Source: Tethya wilhelma
Lineage: Eukaryota > Porifera > Demospongiae > Tethyida > Tethyidae
Reading direction: 5' to 3'
DNA length: 64,000 nucleotides
Assembly: GCA_964030475.1 (NCBI GenBank)
Contig: CAXIPT010000005.1
Coordinates: forward strand, 3,252,097 to 3,316,096
Numbering within the stretch: the first letter of the stretch is position 1; every line of letters begins with the position of its first letter. Below are positions 10,001 through 21,344 of the stretch, one piece after another. The notes below the pieces were generated by a model. That model was not told where the DNA came from, did no database searches, and saw nothing but the letters and a program-made list of their open reading frames with translations. The translations under genes were made by a program, and so were the position numbers.

Positions 10001-12470
10001 CTTCTTAACCTACTGTTGTAGCTCTTTCTGTTTCTAATGAGCCCAGAACCCTCACTTTCAGAAGCTGATTCTTAAACGAATAAACTTGGTTTCTTAGATA
10101 CAAGACAAAAAGTGCCTTCTCAGTATGGCAGTCACAGATTTCTATACTCATGAATAATTCATTAGCTACTCGAAATCAAATTAGTGACCCTTTCCACACA
10201 TACAAGTGTGCATTATTTAGAATTCATGTATTTCGTGACAAGTACAGATTATGCTATTCCCACTGGATACAAAACTCCACCATAGCTATTAGTTGCTCTG
10301 GACAATTTACTAGCTAGGGTACATCCAGGCATTGATTATTCAGAAAAAAAAAAGAACAAACAAGTGAAACAAACATTAGAAATGTAATGAGAACATACGA
10401 ATGCCAAAATCGTCAAAAGTAAGCAACCAAGATAGGAATGCATGGTGACCAGATTGAGAGAAAGTTCATTCCTGTGTGCACTATACCATTGAGCTAGGGA
10501 TAAGAACATACATAGTAGGCCTGCATGCAAAATGAACTTATCCCTCAATCTGACCACCATTCCTATCTTGTTTGCTTACTTTTATGATTTTTGTCATTCC
10601 TATGTTCTCATTACATTTCTAATGTCTTTTTTTTTTCACTTGTGTTACTTACAGGACAAACTACCATTGTAAATTGCTCGTTCTTCTCGTTCTTTTGGTT
10701 ACTTTTCCAACTTTCTATGTCTTACCAGTCAAAAAGTTATAGCTATTTTGTCCCATAAGAAAAGTACCATAATACATGTAGCAGGAAATTTCCATTGGTG
10801 CAAAATTCCGTATAAATCATCCAAAACGCACCAAAATTTTTTTTCGTAGTTTTAAGTTTTGTATACACGGCGCGTGCTCACAGTTTTAATTTTTGTATAT
10901 TCGAATGGCATACGAAAAATACAAAAATTTCCTGCTATGCAGTATTGTATAAATCTTATTCTTACTTCTGGTGACTTTCTCAAACCTGATGGACTTTCAA
11001 GTGTATAGAGATCAAGTGTACTTTCAAGTGGACTTTCAAGTGTATAGAGATAAAATGGTCATGTCGAGTCTTACAATACACTGTTGTTTTTTTTATACCT
11101 AAGGCTTTTGTGCGTTCTGAGCATTTAGTTTTGAGACTGCAGGCATTGATTGTGCACTATCTGTAGAGTAGAGCTTGGACTGTACAGGATGTGCTTTGCA
11201 TATCAGCATTGCATGTCAGAGCTTGAGCCAAGCTGCTACACAAGATCACTCCAAAAGATAAGAAAAAGTCCTAAATAGCCACTAAAGTGTTTGCAATCGC
11301 ATATTGCATGTGCTTGAAGCTGTATCAAAACAGTACATCACATGCTGCTCACTTTCAACCCACAGTTCTTTCTCTGATCGGTATATGTATAAGGGGTGGT
11401 CACGAACCACACACCAAGAGAATATCTAGTATGGCTAAGGGCATATATTAGGACCTTCTCAAGACAGGGACACAGCTAGCTCACATTGATAGAAGGGAGG
11501 ACAAAAAAGCACTGTAAGTGGTCCACCTAACCAGTAATGAAATTAGGTAAAACTTGTAAAGCAGTGACTTTTAACAAGTTAAAGACTGAAGTCAATAGCA
11601 GTTCTGCAAAACTTGCTAACAAATTTGTGGTTTATGAGTCAAAAATTCCAAAGGCAGTGTTTAGAGAGCCGGGTCCGCATACCAAGCTAAATATATGGTA
11701 GTCAATGGAGCTGACACTCTAGTCCCACGCTGCTGGAGTGCCGGTAAATCTGGATACTATAATCTGGCAATACAAAATCAATAGAAAAGTATACGGACTA
11801 CCGGCTCTGTATACACTTCGAATTCCAAAAGTTCCCCCTATCTACAAGGGGTGGCAACTGCCTATCACTTAGTACTTGCACCCGCGACCGCGGTCAAGAT
11901 GACGGTCAACGGTCAAAGTGAGATTTTAGTGGAAGTCAACGGTCAAAATTGGTAATGGTTGTCACTGATGACGTAATAGCAATGAGTCAAGCGCGAAATT
12001 CACCGTTCGGTCAACGGTCAAGATCAAATTTTAGTGACAGTCAACGGTAAAAATAGATAGTCAAGATCTTGACCACGGTCACAGGTGCAAGTACTAAGTG
12101 ATAGGCAGTTGCCACCACTTGTATCTACAGTTGTATGCAAAGCTAGTACCTTACATGATGTTCTTCAGACATATATACCTTTTGCCATGATATATTACTA
12201 AGATTTCCTAGGGCTTTTCTTGGAGTACTCTGTGGCGCTTGATAAGACTTTAGGGCGTGTGGACGATTCCCTACATGTAAGTACATATCATTTTAGACAA
12301 ATATCAAAAGTTATAAAGCGGCTAAACAGAAACACAGGGACATAATTAAACTTTCGACCATATTAGATACCTTTAACTTTCATTTGTTTGCTGCCTGAGT
12401 GAATTGCCTTCATACCTCTATTTTCCTCGGTTTGTTTAGAAGTGGAAAAACGTGCCTGTACAGTAGACAT
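7024..12470 (-). CDS. Candidate securin (separase inhibitor), five exons, 198 aa
   Basis: Exons on the minus strand: 12470-12371, 12270-12179, 9391-9238, 9101-8937, 7109-7024, all with GT-AG introns and matching phases, ATG to TAG. The product is 198 residues, close to human securin (about 200). What is seen: an N-terminal, basic, disordered region; a perfect destruction box RKALGNLSN (RxxLxxxxN, residues 51-59) preceded by STP; a Lys/Ser/Thr-rich middle; VDIEYMPLQF (residues 103-112), which fits the acidic-I-E-aromatic pseudosubstrate segment that lets securin occupy the separase active site; and an acidic tail ending DLPDIPDFN. Known of the family: securin blocks separase until APC/C destroys it at anaphase, and its sequence is barely conserved. 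No KEN box is visible; TEENR at residues 14-18 is the nearest match. The order and spacing of motifs support securin; another APC/C substrate is the main alternative. Confidence 0.6.
9870..10660 (+). mobile_element. Degenerate copy of the CCCAGTACGG non-autonomous element
   Basis: This lies in the third intron-sized gap of the securin candidate. The first half matches, with many changes, the dispersed element best seen at 31074-32095 (for example AAAAACTGGGCACTTGG and CAGAAGCTGATTCTTAAACG). The second half (about 10340-10650) is the palindromic hairpin typical of its 3' part, with arms around ACATTAGAAATGTAATGAGA and its inverse. Confidence 0.6.
11845..12121. mobile_element. Short hAT-like MITE with GGTCAACGGTCA sub-repeats
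   Basis: The ends CAAGGGGTGGCAACTGCC and the complement of GGCAGTTGCCACCACTTG form terminal inverted repeats that continue through TATCACTTAGTACTTGCACC. TATCTA flanks both sides (11839-11844 and 12122-12127). The interior repeats GTCAACGGTCA about five times, giving a GC-rich island. It sits 57 bases from exon 2 of the securin candidate, inside its second intron. Confidence 0.7.
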
Positions 12471-12560
12471 GTTTAGTTTTTGAATGACGCCCACATGTAG
12501 TACTGCACATGCGCAAATTGTGTCACATTTTTTGCTACATTCTAAATAAAGCACACCAAG
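12471..12560. promoter_or_regulatory. Shared bidirectional promoter, securin candidate / SNRPG
   Basis: Only 90 bases separate the two divergent start codons (minus-strand ATG at 12470, plus-strand ATG at 12561). Both 5' untranslated regions and at least the core promoters must overlap here or reach into the opposite gene. A palindromic GCACATGCGC lies at about 12506-12515. No TATA box is obvious. Head-to-head spacing this short usually means a common regulatory region; co-expression is inference. Confidence 0.6.
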
Positions 12561-15500
12561 ATGAGTGGAAAAGCTCACCCTCCTGAGCTGAAAAAGTAGG
12601 TTCCTAAATGGATAATTGGATATTCTCGTATAACATACTATGTGCTTTGATTAATAGATACATGGACAAAAGACTTCAACGTAAGTTTGCTTCTACAGAG
12701 TCAGGCTACCATAGTGCATGGCTCTCCCTTTAGGTGGCAACTCTCCAAACAGTCCTTAATAAAAAAACATCAAGTTGGAAAATGGTTCTCCAAATGTTTT
12801 TCATCACCCCCTGCACTATAAGTTTTTATATATCATATAATAAGCAAAGTTCTGTGTGTCCGTGTGTTACAGGAGTTCACCAGAAGTGATGTGACTTCGA
12901 GCTAAAATGCCACTTTTTCTCTGGACTGCAAAAATTGCAGGCCACGAAAGAGTACCTAAACAGCTAGCTTAGATAGTGCTGACTTAGGGTAGAATCACAG
13001 GCGCTACAAGTATGGCTGACTATTTTTGAGATCGCTAACAAGGCTTACCAGTAGTGTCTGTATCCGACAAAGAAGCATGATAGAGCAGGCAATCTTTCAC
13101 AAAAGAAACGTAGCAAGGGGAGAGCTTTCGCTTCTTGGAGTCTGCTTTTCTGTCGCTGTACACGAAACACAGCTAGCCTGATAATGAGTTTCTTTGCCAG
13201 CTTATTACAAAAATGGCGGATTTCGGAAAAGGGTCATCTGTGACGTCACATAGTGAGGTAAATTGCTAAGCTGGCCAAATTGCAAAGTACTGCTTGCATG
13301 ACATATGGGTGGTTACCTTTTACTGCCCAGCTATTACTATACAGATGCCTGTGCTTGCATGCATTTAGCAGTAACATTAGTATACTTCATACACAAGCAA
13401 GGAGCGTGGCTAGTGAAGCGAGCCACACTCCTTGTATATATGACAATTCTCCGAGCTAGTACACCAATCACGTGTACATGGTTTGTCTAATTTTGTTTCG
13501 TCTACTACTACTCTTTTTTTTCATCTATTTTTTTGTCTACTCCTGTTTTGTCTACTCAAATAATTGTAAGTCACTGACAACACTGATGAATAGTAATTAG
13601 CTATTGCACTCTGCTAAGTAAAGCAAGCGGCTCTGTTACGACTTCACATTGCTGACGACCTGCAAAAACATGTGAAATTTATACTCCTCAACAAATTTTT
13701 AGCTACATGTGTACCGTAGTGACACAGTCCTCCTAGAATCTCAACTCCCAAAATGTCACTTCCTAAAATGCCAACTCTCAAAATATAATTGTATGTCAAT
13801 TTCCCAGAATAACTACAGTGCTCCACACTAAAAGAGCAACTTTTTGAATTTTGTGTTTATCATTGCATTACTTCCAAACCATTAGCGCTGAAGAAGAATT
13901 GTTGGTATGTATGTGTAGAGTAATCACTTGTGGAGCTTCAGCAAGTGGGTGGGTCTGATCACGTGAGATTTGAAGGGCGTGGCTCATATTTTGTAGACTT
14001 AGGTAGGGGGAAAACGTTAGGGATAAGATCTGGTAAATTACTGTGAGTTAAGAGTCTAAATTTTATACAGAGATAGATGTTGCATTGATGATTATACGGA
14101 CCAAACAGAAACTCTTAACTCTAATGTATAACTGAGAAATACTTGCATAAATGCAAAAATTTAGCAAATTTTAGTACAAAAACGTTAGGGATCAAAAATC
14201 ACCTTTCCACTAGGAGTTAAGGTCCCAAATTCTATATTTACGTTGAATACTAAATCTTCAAACTGTGTACAAACTTTGGTAACAAAAGCTCTTATAGTTT
14301 GTCAGAAATGCAGTGTTTTGTTTAGTAATAGACCTTTTTTGCAGCATTCTGCAGATTTATGGCTTCGCAAAAATAACTGCTATGATAGGGCTAAACTTGA
14401 AGTTCTGAAATTGCTCAAAAACAGTAAATCACTACTTTTTGACATAAGTTAGTGGTTTTACATAGTTTTAACAATTTTTAATGCTTTTTCAAAAAGTTGC
14501 TCTTTTAGTGTGGAGCATTGTACTCTCAAAATGCCAACTTCCCAAAACACCACTAAAAGTAATGTCAACTCTATTTAAAGTTACTGACGGTTCAGGTATG
14601 GTCTTTATTCTGTTTGTACCTGTAGTTTTATGATCTTTAGTCAATATTCTTAGAGTAGCATACTATAAAGAGATCAAAGGTCACTTGTGTACAATTAATT
14701 CCAACTCAAAACGGAGGAAGAGCTCAACAATGCCAAGGTTATCGATACTATGTATTTGAAGAGGAAATGAAGAGAGAATTTTGGAGATTCTGCATGTGAT
14801 CTTGCCTCGCCCAAGTGACAACTGTAAATAATAAGATACAAACAGTCAGAAAAGAACATACGCATCCTCCCTGCCTGGGAAAGAATAAGACAGAGTAGAT
14901 AGTGGCTAGGATGAAGAAGACAGCTCAAGAGGAAGTAGAAATAGTCCCCCAAATCTAAAGAGATTGCTTCCAAGAAGTTGCTACTGACCCAGAATTTGTG
15001 GAAAAGATGCTATAGCAGCACAGTTACCAACATTAACATTATTCAAATCATCACTATACATAAAACGCCAGGAATAATTTCCTTCCTTGCGTCAACAGAG
15101 AGAAATAATTATAGATATAATTGGTAAATAGTCTGAAGCAAGCACTGGAGAGAACTTCCTAGTTAATCAAAGTGAATATATCATCATCTTTTCCACTACA
15201 GGTACAAAATACTATATGAAATGTGTCCTCATATTAAGAGAACCTGTAGTCACAAAAACTATGTACTAGATAGTAGTATAGTTGACATTGACTCCACAAT
15301 TTTTACGCTTACCCCTTACTCTGCTACAACAGGCAGCAGGAGACAACTTGCTGAGGCAGAAATTTTGTAAATAGATGCAACCTTCGAAATGTGCCCATCA
15401 CTATTCTACCAAATATTTACAATCCATGTCTTTGATAATGGGCAGCAATTTCCTATGGTTTACTCAGAAAATCCAGAGAGGTTTACGCAGGTGCTTTAGA

Positions 15501-18500
15501 ATAATCAAAGAAGCCTGTCAGAATGTACACCTATAAATTAATCCTGTGATCATCATGTCTAATTTCAAATTAGTATTGATACAAGCTAAACGTATCAGTT
15601 TTTCTTTAAGTGTTAACCAATATTATTACCAATTTAGACAGTGAATTTGGCGTAAGATACAAATTTAGGCCTATAGACAACCTACTCAAATGATGAGGAT
15701 TTTAGGCATCTTGTCTGCAGCACTGCAGCAATTACTTTCGTACCACCAAACTTTGTCCACATAGCATGGGTGGTGTACAGTAAGATCTTAAAGAATATGA
15801 CAACCTAGAAGACTTTTCTGAGTATTTCAGCAGCACATGGATTAGAGGAAACTACTCTCTATTCAGCTATGGAACTGCTTCTCATAAGATGGGCCCAGAA
15901 CAAACAATAGATTAGAAGGATAGCACCCTCCGCTGAAGTGAGTGATAAAGAAGCCTCCTCCTGCTGCTACATACCTGACAGAGCAAGCAGCTGCTGAAGT
16001 GACTCTATCACAACTAGAAACTGATGCAGTAACACCTCGAAGAAAGAAGAGATACGTCGATGTTGATAAAAGCTAAAGGAACTCATTGAAGCTGGAGAAA
16101 CTTCTATCGTTGACTATATTAGTGCTGTTGGTCATTTGATAGGACTATAGATGTATGGATTTGTTTTGTATGCTGTAATTAAATTAAAATTGTCATTTTG
16201 GGAAGTTTACATTTTAAGATGTGATATTTTGTGAAGTTGACATTTTAGGATGCATATTTGGGAGTTGACATTTTGGTAGTTTTTTTTGTTGTTGTTGTTG
16301 TTGTTGTTTTTATATTTTTGTGAGTTGAGATCGTGAGACCAACCCCATTAAATATGTATATGTTCCTACTTACACATGCATTCGCTTTAGTGAAGTTAAA
16401 TGGTGGACGTGTTGTGTCTGGTGTACTTCGAGGATTTGATCCTTACATGAATATAGTAATGGATGATACTATTGAAGAACGTTCAACTACTGAAAAAATT
16501 AACATTGGAATGGTGGTAAGTTATGTATGTGATATATCCTGGGTGAAATGGTCCGCAGAAATTCGCCATAAAACTGCAGTGGTGCAGTTTACCTTTAATT
16601 ACCATGGTTTAGCACACTAAACTGCCAAATACCCATGTTCCGTGGTTTTCAGTTGTTAGGCCAGCGGTCCACTCACAATACAAACATTTAAAATTCAGAA
16701 AGTACGATGTAAACGCATTCCACAAGCTAATAATCTCACCACACACTTCCAATATTTTCATAGGTCTGTAAAAATCTTTAGGGCAAGTGTGAGCTAGGTG
16801 TATTCAGCGTTTGAGTAGAGCAACTCTTTCTCTTTCTGAAAAATCAAGTCTGATTTCAAGCAGATGCGCCTAATGTGGATCTACTCTTTCATTTTTAGAG
16901 GCCATTCCAAACGATAGTGCTTAAGTAGGTCAAGAAAAAGTGGAAACAATTTGTTTTGCCTAGTGCTGTGATAACAATTTTGGTATCAGTTTGTAGTGCT
17001 AGGATAGAGCTTCAGTACTACTGTACTAGGAACTACCATACTGGGAATAAACGCTTGGACACAACAGAGTATCTCTAGTCCAAGCGCTTGTGTTTTGCAA
17101 ACTCTGCAGTAAGCTAGCTCTTGATATATATGATAATTGCAGGTGATGTTGGCTAAGTAGGCACGCCCATGTAAATGTATAGTCTGCATTGCATGCCTTG
17201 ATTGCCAGCCTCAATGCTATACAGCTTACATGACATTATAGTGTACATGCATTACGCCAAGGGTTATGTACCCCTATGCTAAATCCGTCCCATGAAAATA
17301 GTTTACCCTGGCCTCATTCCCAGACCTCCCAAAAAAGATGGCCTGGTGTCCACTGACTGCACATGCACGTAATTGCAGCGAAAAATAAATTAATCTACAG
17401 TCCTACCTGGGTTGGCTACTGCTGCTATTCCGCTCTTTTCTTCTGTAAATATATCAAGTAAGTACTTGGAAAAAGACAAGCGTTCCTTCAGCTTTTCTAT
17501 GCCTAGCGCTTCGACAAAATACCTATAATGTAACTCCAGTAACGAGTATATGGACAATCTTACGGAGAAATTTACCATGTACCCAGATTTTGAGTACAAA
17601 CTGGTGCTATAATATATTCACAGTACTGGGTACACAGGAATGACATGGATGGCCCGTTAGCGCAATACAAATATTCATGCGAAAAATTTTGCAAAAACTG
17701 AGCACTTGGCACTAAAAGGGTTTTAAAGCTACTATTTAGCTCATTCTCTCCTAAAAACAAAGCCTAAAAATTATTGCAAAAGTACTGAACTAAACTTCCA
17801 ATTTTCTTCGTCTCCTTCTCTTCTATTTTCTCACGCCATATCTCAGAGACCATTCACTTTAAGAAGCTGATTCTTGGATAAATAAACTTGATATCTTTGT
17901 CTTCACATGTTTTTGGTAGGGTTAGGACTATTATACCATTCCCACCCATATATATAGGCAGGATTTAATGTGGGGGGGTACGCTATTTCCCTTCAATATA
18001 TATGAGTGGGCTGCCCAAAAACTCAGTGTACCCGACACTAAAAATTTTGTCCATAAACATAGGAGAGATTTAGGGTATGCTAGTTCCCTCCTATAATTGG
18101 GGCGAGCGTGAGCGAGCCCCACATATACGTTACATGGCATTCGAATCTATGCACTTCCGTCTGTGTGATGTCTGTACGCATATTCCGTAAATAATGCTTC
18201 CTGTTCTAATTTTGCAATTTAGGTAACAAATTTTTGTACAACGTAGGACGTCACGTAGTTGTAGGTGGAGCTCCGGAGCTAGCTAGCTCTCAGGATCCAC
18301 GGAGCGCTTGAGCTAGCTGACTGTAGCTAGTGCACGTGTACGCAGCATAGAGCAGCACAGCTTTGTGAACTGAAATGAAAAGACTGCAAGACCTAGGCAA
18401 AAAGGTTAGAAAGACAAAGAAATAGATAGATTATTGACTGCGTGATAACACTAGGCAGAGAGAAAGCTGAGCAGTAGGTAGCATCAATGAGGCAAATCAG

Positions 18501-20042
18501 ACAAGAAAAGGCATGCTCAACAGCAAAGTGAAAAAAAGCAAGAAGAGAGAACATCAAGATTGCTAAGAGACAGTGACTAGCACAATCGCCATGCAGCTAA
18601 CCACACAGCCGCTGAAGACAAAGCACCATTTCATTGTCCACGTTTACTATCATACGATCAGAAACAAGTGATGATCAACCTGAATATTCACTCATGCAAT
18701 CTGATACTCAAACACACGCTCACGCTCACCCCCAAAATGTCGTAGGCATTTGCTAGTATTATGTATATGGGAAGGATTTAGCGTAGTGGTAAACTTAGCC
18801 TCGTCCCCAGGCCCAAAAGAGGGCCTGGTAACTATTGACTGCGCATGCGCGTTGTTTGGAATCTAAATATTCACTCCCTGCCTGCTATTTCAAGACTTCT
18901 GGCTATGGTGAACTGTTTGTAACCTTTCAGTCTTCTATGTTGGAGGTTAATACTTAATTGTAATACTTATTATTTAGTTGTCATTATGAGCAGATGGGCA
19001 AAGCAAGTAAATTTTGTTAGATACAGCTCCAGCCTCAAGATGCTTCAAGTCATTTACTGATAACGTAGATTGATACTCCCAGTACAGTATTGCTGGGTAC
19101 ACAGGAATGGCACGGATGGCCTACTAGCGCAATACAAATATTCAGGCAAATAACTCTGCAAAACTGAGTGCTTAGCAGAGTGTGCACTTAAGGGTTCTTA
19201 AGCTATTAATTTTAGTTTATTCTTTTTCTAATGAGCCAAAAATACATATCCTAGAACAGCTATTGCTAAAGTATCAAACTAAAATATGCCAAAAGCTCAA
19301 AATTTTTCGTTTTTCTTCTTCTTCTTTTATCTTGGCTACACTCCTTACAAAGGTGCTAGCAACTGCTAGCTAAGGTTTATTCGCATTCACTTGAGTCCCG
19401 GAAGTAGAATTTGTTTGATGTGGTCACAATACTCAGCGTATGGCAAAACGTGGAGATTTTGACTGGTAAAGGGTGGCTAGTATAATAGTAGCTTATAGAA
19501 GTCTTTTTGGTACCATATGCTTAAGCAGTTTTTTTTTTTAGTTTATAGTGCATGTGATTTATTTGTATTTCAGATTACCCACCTCATGCCTGTGTAACCA
19601 GTACCATTGTACAAGTAATTAAGGGAAATTCTAAGTGTCTACAGTGTTTGCAAACACAGCCTAAATTAGCTATATAGTAGCTCTAGTAAATCATAGACAG
19701 TGATTCCTATCTCCTGTATATGTTTCTAGACTACCACACATTACCGTTGGAATTCAAAACATGTTCTAGATTTTGGGCATTACATCTCATAACATTAATC
19801 TGGTAGTTAGGCGTATCTTAACGATTGTTCTTTTAATGTTCATTTCACTATATGTAGAAAGGGTCATTAAAATATAGCTTGTGAACAATGCTCATGAAAA
19901 ATTTATGGAAAAATAAGATTTAGCTGGCCCCAATATTCAGTGTGCTTTAATTTGTATTTGTATAACGAAATATGTTTGTCATTTTCAGGTGATTCGTGGT
20001 AACAGTATTGTCCTAATAGAAGCTCTAGAAAGAATTGTTTAA
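12561..20042 (+). CDS. SNRPG: Small nuclear ribonucleoprotein G (Sm protein G)
   Basis: Four exons: 12561-12595, 12658-12680, 16391-16515, 19989-20042, with GT-AG introns and consistent phases. They give a complete 78-residue protein from ATG to TAA, the usual length for SmG. It starts MSGKAHPPELKKYMDKRLQ. It carries the Sm1 motif LKLNGGRVVSGVLRGFDPYM and the Sm2 motif VIRGNSIVLIEALERI, with the diagnostic NGGR and RGNS turns. SmG is one of seven Sm proteins forming the heteroheptameric ring on U1, U2, U4 and U5 snRNAs in the spliceosome. Exon 2 is only 23 bases. The second and third introns (about 3.7 and 3.5 kb) are filled with mobile elements. The gene shares a 90-bp divergent promoter with the securin candidate. 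Confidence 0.96.
13734..16290 (+). mobile_element. Decayed MULE DNA transposon in SNRPG intron 2
   Basis: From 15371 the plus strand reads IDATFEMCPSLFYQIFTIHV followed by FDNGQQFPMVY, the hallmark of the MULE transposase core. Near 15796 it reads YDNLEDFSEYFSSTWIRGN, and then, in a shifted frame, RTNNRLEG, another MULE hallmark. Stops and frameshifts separate these blocks, so it is dead. Flanking sub-terminal repeats of AACTCCCAAAATGTCA type occur at 13740-13790 and 14522-14575, and their inverses (GGGAGTTGACATTTTGG) at 16190-16290. These probably mark the element's ends. A second MITE (13814-14522) is nested in the left terminus. Confidence 0.7.
13814..14522. mobile_element. MITE nested in the MULE terminus
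   Basis: Its terminal inverted repeats read TACAGTGCTCCACACTAAAA at the left. The complement of the right end reads TACAATGCTCCACACTAAAA. The match continues into GAGCAACTTTTTGAA, about 35 bases in total. The interior is AT-rich and non-coding. It interrupts the AACTCCCAAAATG repeat tract of the MULE, so it inserted later. Confidence 0.8.
17618..17900 (+). mobile_element. 5'-part copy of the CCCAGTACGG element
   Basis: Begins ACTGGGTACACAGGAATG and continues through GCGCAATACAAATATTCA and GCAAAAACTGAGCACTTGGC, matching the element at 31074. The 3' hairpin half is missing. It lies in SNRPG intron 3. Confidence 0.7.
18797..18852 (+). mobile_element. Solo end of the CCTCGTCCCCAGGCC MITE family
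   Basis: AGCCTCGTCCCCAGGCCC through GGGCCTGGT and GCGCATGCGCGT matches the left end of the element at 5947. No partner end was found nearby, so this is a truncated copy. The rest of intron 3 (16516-19988) holds no coding sequence that I can support. Confidence 0.65.
19077..19330 (+). mobile_element. 5'-part copy of the CCCAGTACGG element
   Basis: Starts CCCAGTACAGTATTGCTGGG and follows the family sequence through GCGCAATACAAATATTCA. Truncated before the hairpin half. It lies in SNRPG intron 3. Confidence 0.75.
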
Positions 20043-20120
20043 GATCATTGGAAAATTGTTAGGTTACATGTATGCATGTAAATGTTGAATTACAACAGCA
20101 GTGTAAAATATATATATACA

Positions 20121-20126
20121 AATAAA
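20121..20126 (+). terminator. SNRPG polyadenylation signal
   Basis: AATAAA, 79 bases after the SNRPG stop codon, in an AT-rich 3' untranslated region. Position and exact hexamer make it the likely cleavage signal. Confidence 0.7.
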
Positions 20127-20402
20127 GTTGATTGATGGATTTGTTGTACTTTATCAAATTAATTGCAAAGTATTTTATGTGAAAAGTATGTATTACTGTA
20201 GATTTAAAAAATAATTATTACTTTTTGATAATGGGTGTGTGTAATGTATCAGGTGCATCAAGTTCAGCCTAACGTCACCTAACCTACGCATTTTTGCAGT
20301 TCAGACTTCATTGTTAACATGGGGAGAATAATTAACACTTGTATCTTAGATTCTAATTTATTGGTCAATGGTTTACAAGTATACGGAATTATGGAACAAA
20401 AC

Positions 20403-20612
20403 TACCGTATAGCGGGAAATTTTCGTGGGGGAAAATTTTTGCGAATTTCGCGGTTTGGCAGCTTTCCGCGAAAATTTTCCCCCACGAAATTTGTAAGGTA
20501 TGTGGTCGTCACGTATAGTTGAGACGCATTCCACGAAAATTTTCCCCGCGAATTTCTATTCAAGACGAAAACGCAAAAATTTTCCCCCACGAAAATTTCC
20601 CGCTATACGGTA
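20403..20612. mobile_element. MITE with TACCGTATAGCGGG termini
   Basis: A 210-base element with near-perfect inverted ends: TACCGTATAGCGGGAAATTT at the left and its complement at the right. The interior is built from further inverted copies of CGCGAAAATTTTCCCC. The overlapping ORFs here are products of the palindrome. The TACCGTA start is shared with the elements at 24953-25355 and 33975-34184. Confidence 0.85.
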
Positions 20613-21344
20613 TGTTAGGGAGTTACACCCATGCTCATGCACTACATGTACTTCTAGTTTTATCACACTTTTGCCTTTCTTCATATCTATCGCATACTAA
20701 GTTTTTCCAGGCATTCCTGGCTTATACCTTTCAACTTGCAAAATTCAAAATAAAGTGCTGGGAATGATTGGAGTCAAGGTTATGTATTGCCTATAACCAC
20801 TTGTCGTTGTCCTTTTAAGTGTCACACTGACCCTTTTCTGGGTTTACTGTAGTCTGTAGCTCGTTAATTTTAGTCTATATTGATCTGCAGCAACTGTTGA
20901 TGTCTTGATGGCATGATCAACAGACTGTTCTTGAAGCTATTTGGTGAATCTAAAATCCTTTTAAATCTTTCTAATTTGTGATATTGGGTAACCATTTAAA
21001 TTATTTGCTTGTTTAAGTTATGTTGATTATTGCCGTTTAGACCAACTTGGTGAAAATTATTGTTTTAAATTTTGTAGCATTAAATTTACTTGTGTTTCTG
21101 GGAAAAGTTTCTCAATCCTAAACTATGGTATACAGGTTTTCAAAGAGTAATTTCCTGAGTTTGGTCTCAAAACTTTAGAGAAATATGAGGATGTAGATCA
21201 AAATACCTCCAAATTACATATGAATTCCAGTGGCGGTACTCTGTTGTTTAGTGTGGCGTTACATAAACTCTTAGACATTGATGACTTTAATTCGTTTCTG
21301 TTTACTTCTTGTGTTTTGTGTGTACTCTTCTCTTTATAATTTGG
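20613..21344. other. Intergenic, nothing recognised
   Basis: AT-rich spacer between SNRPG and the TRIM-NHL gene. It presumably carries the TRIM promoter and 5' untranslated region. No repeat or motif stands out. Confidence 0.5.
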
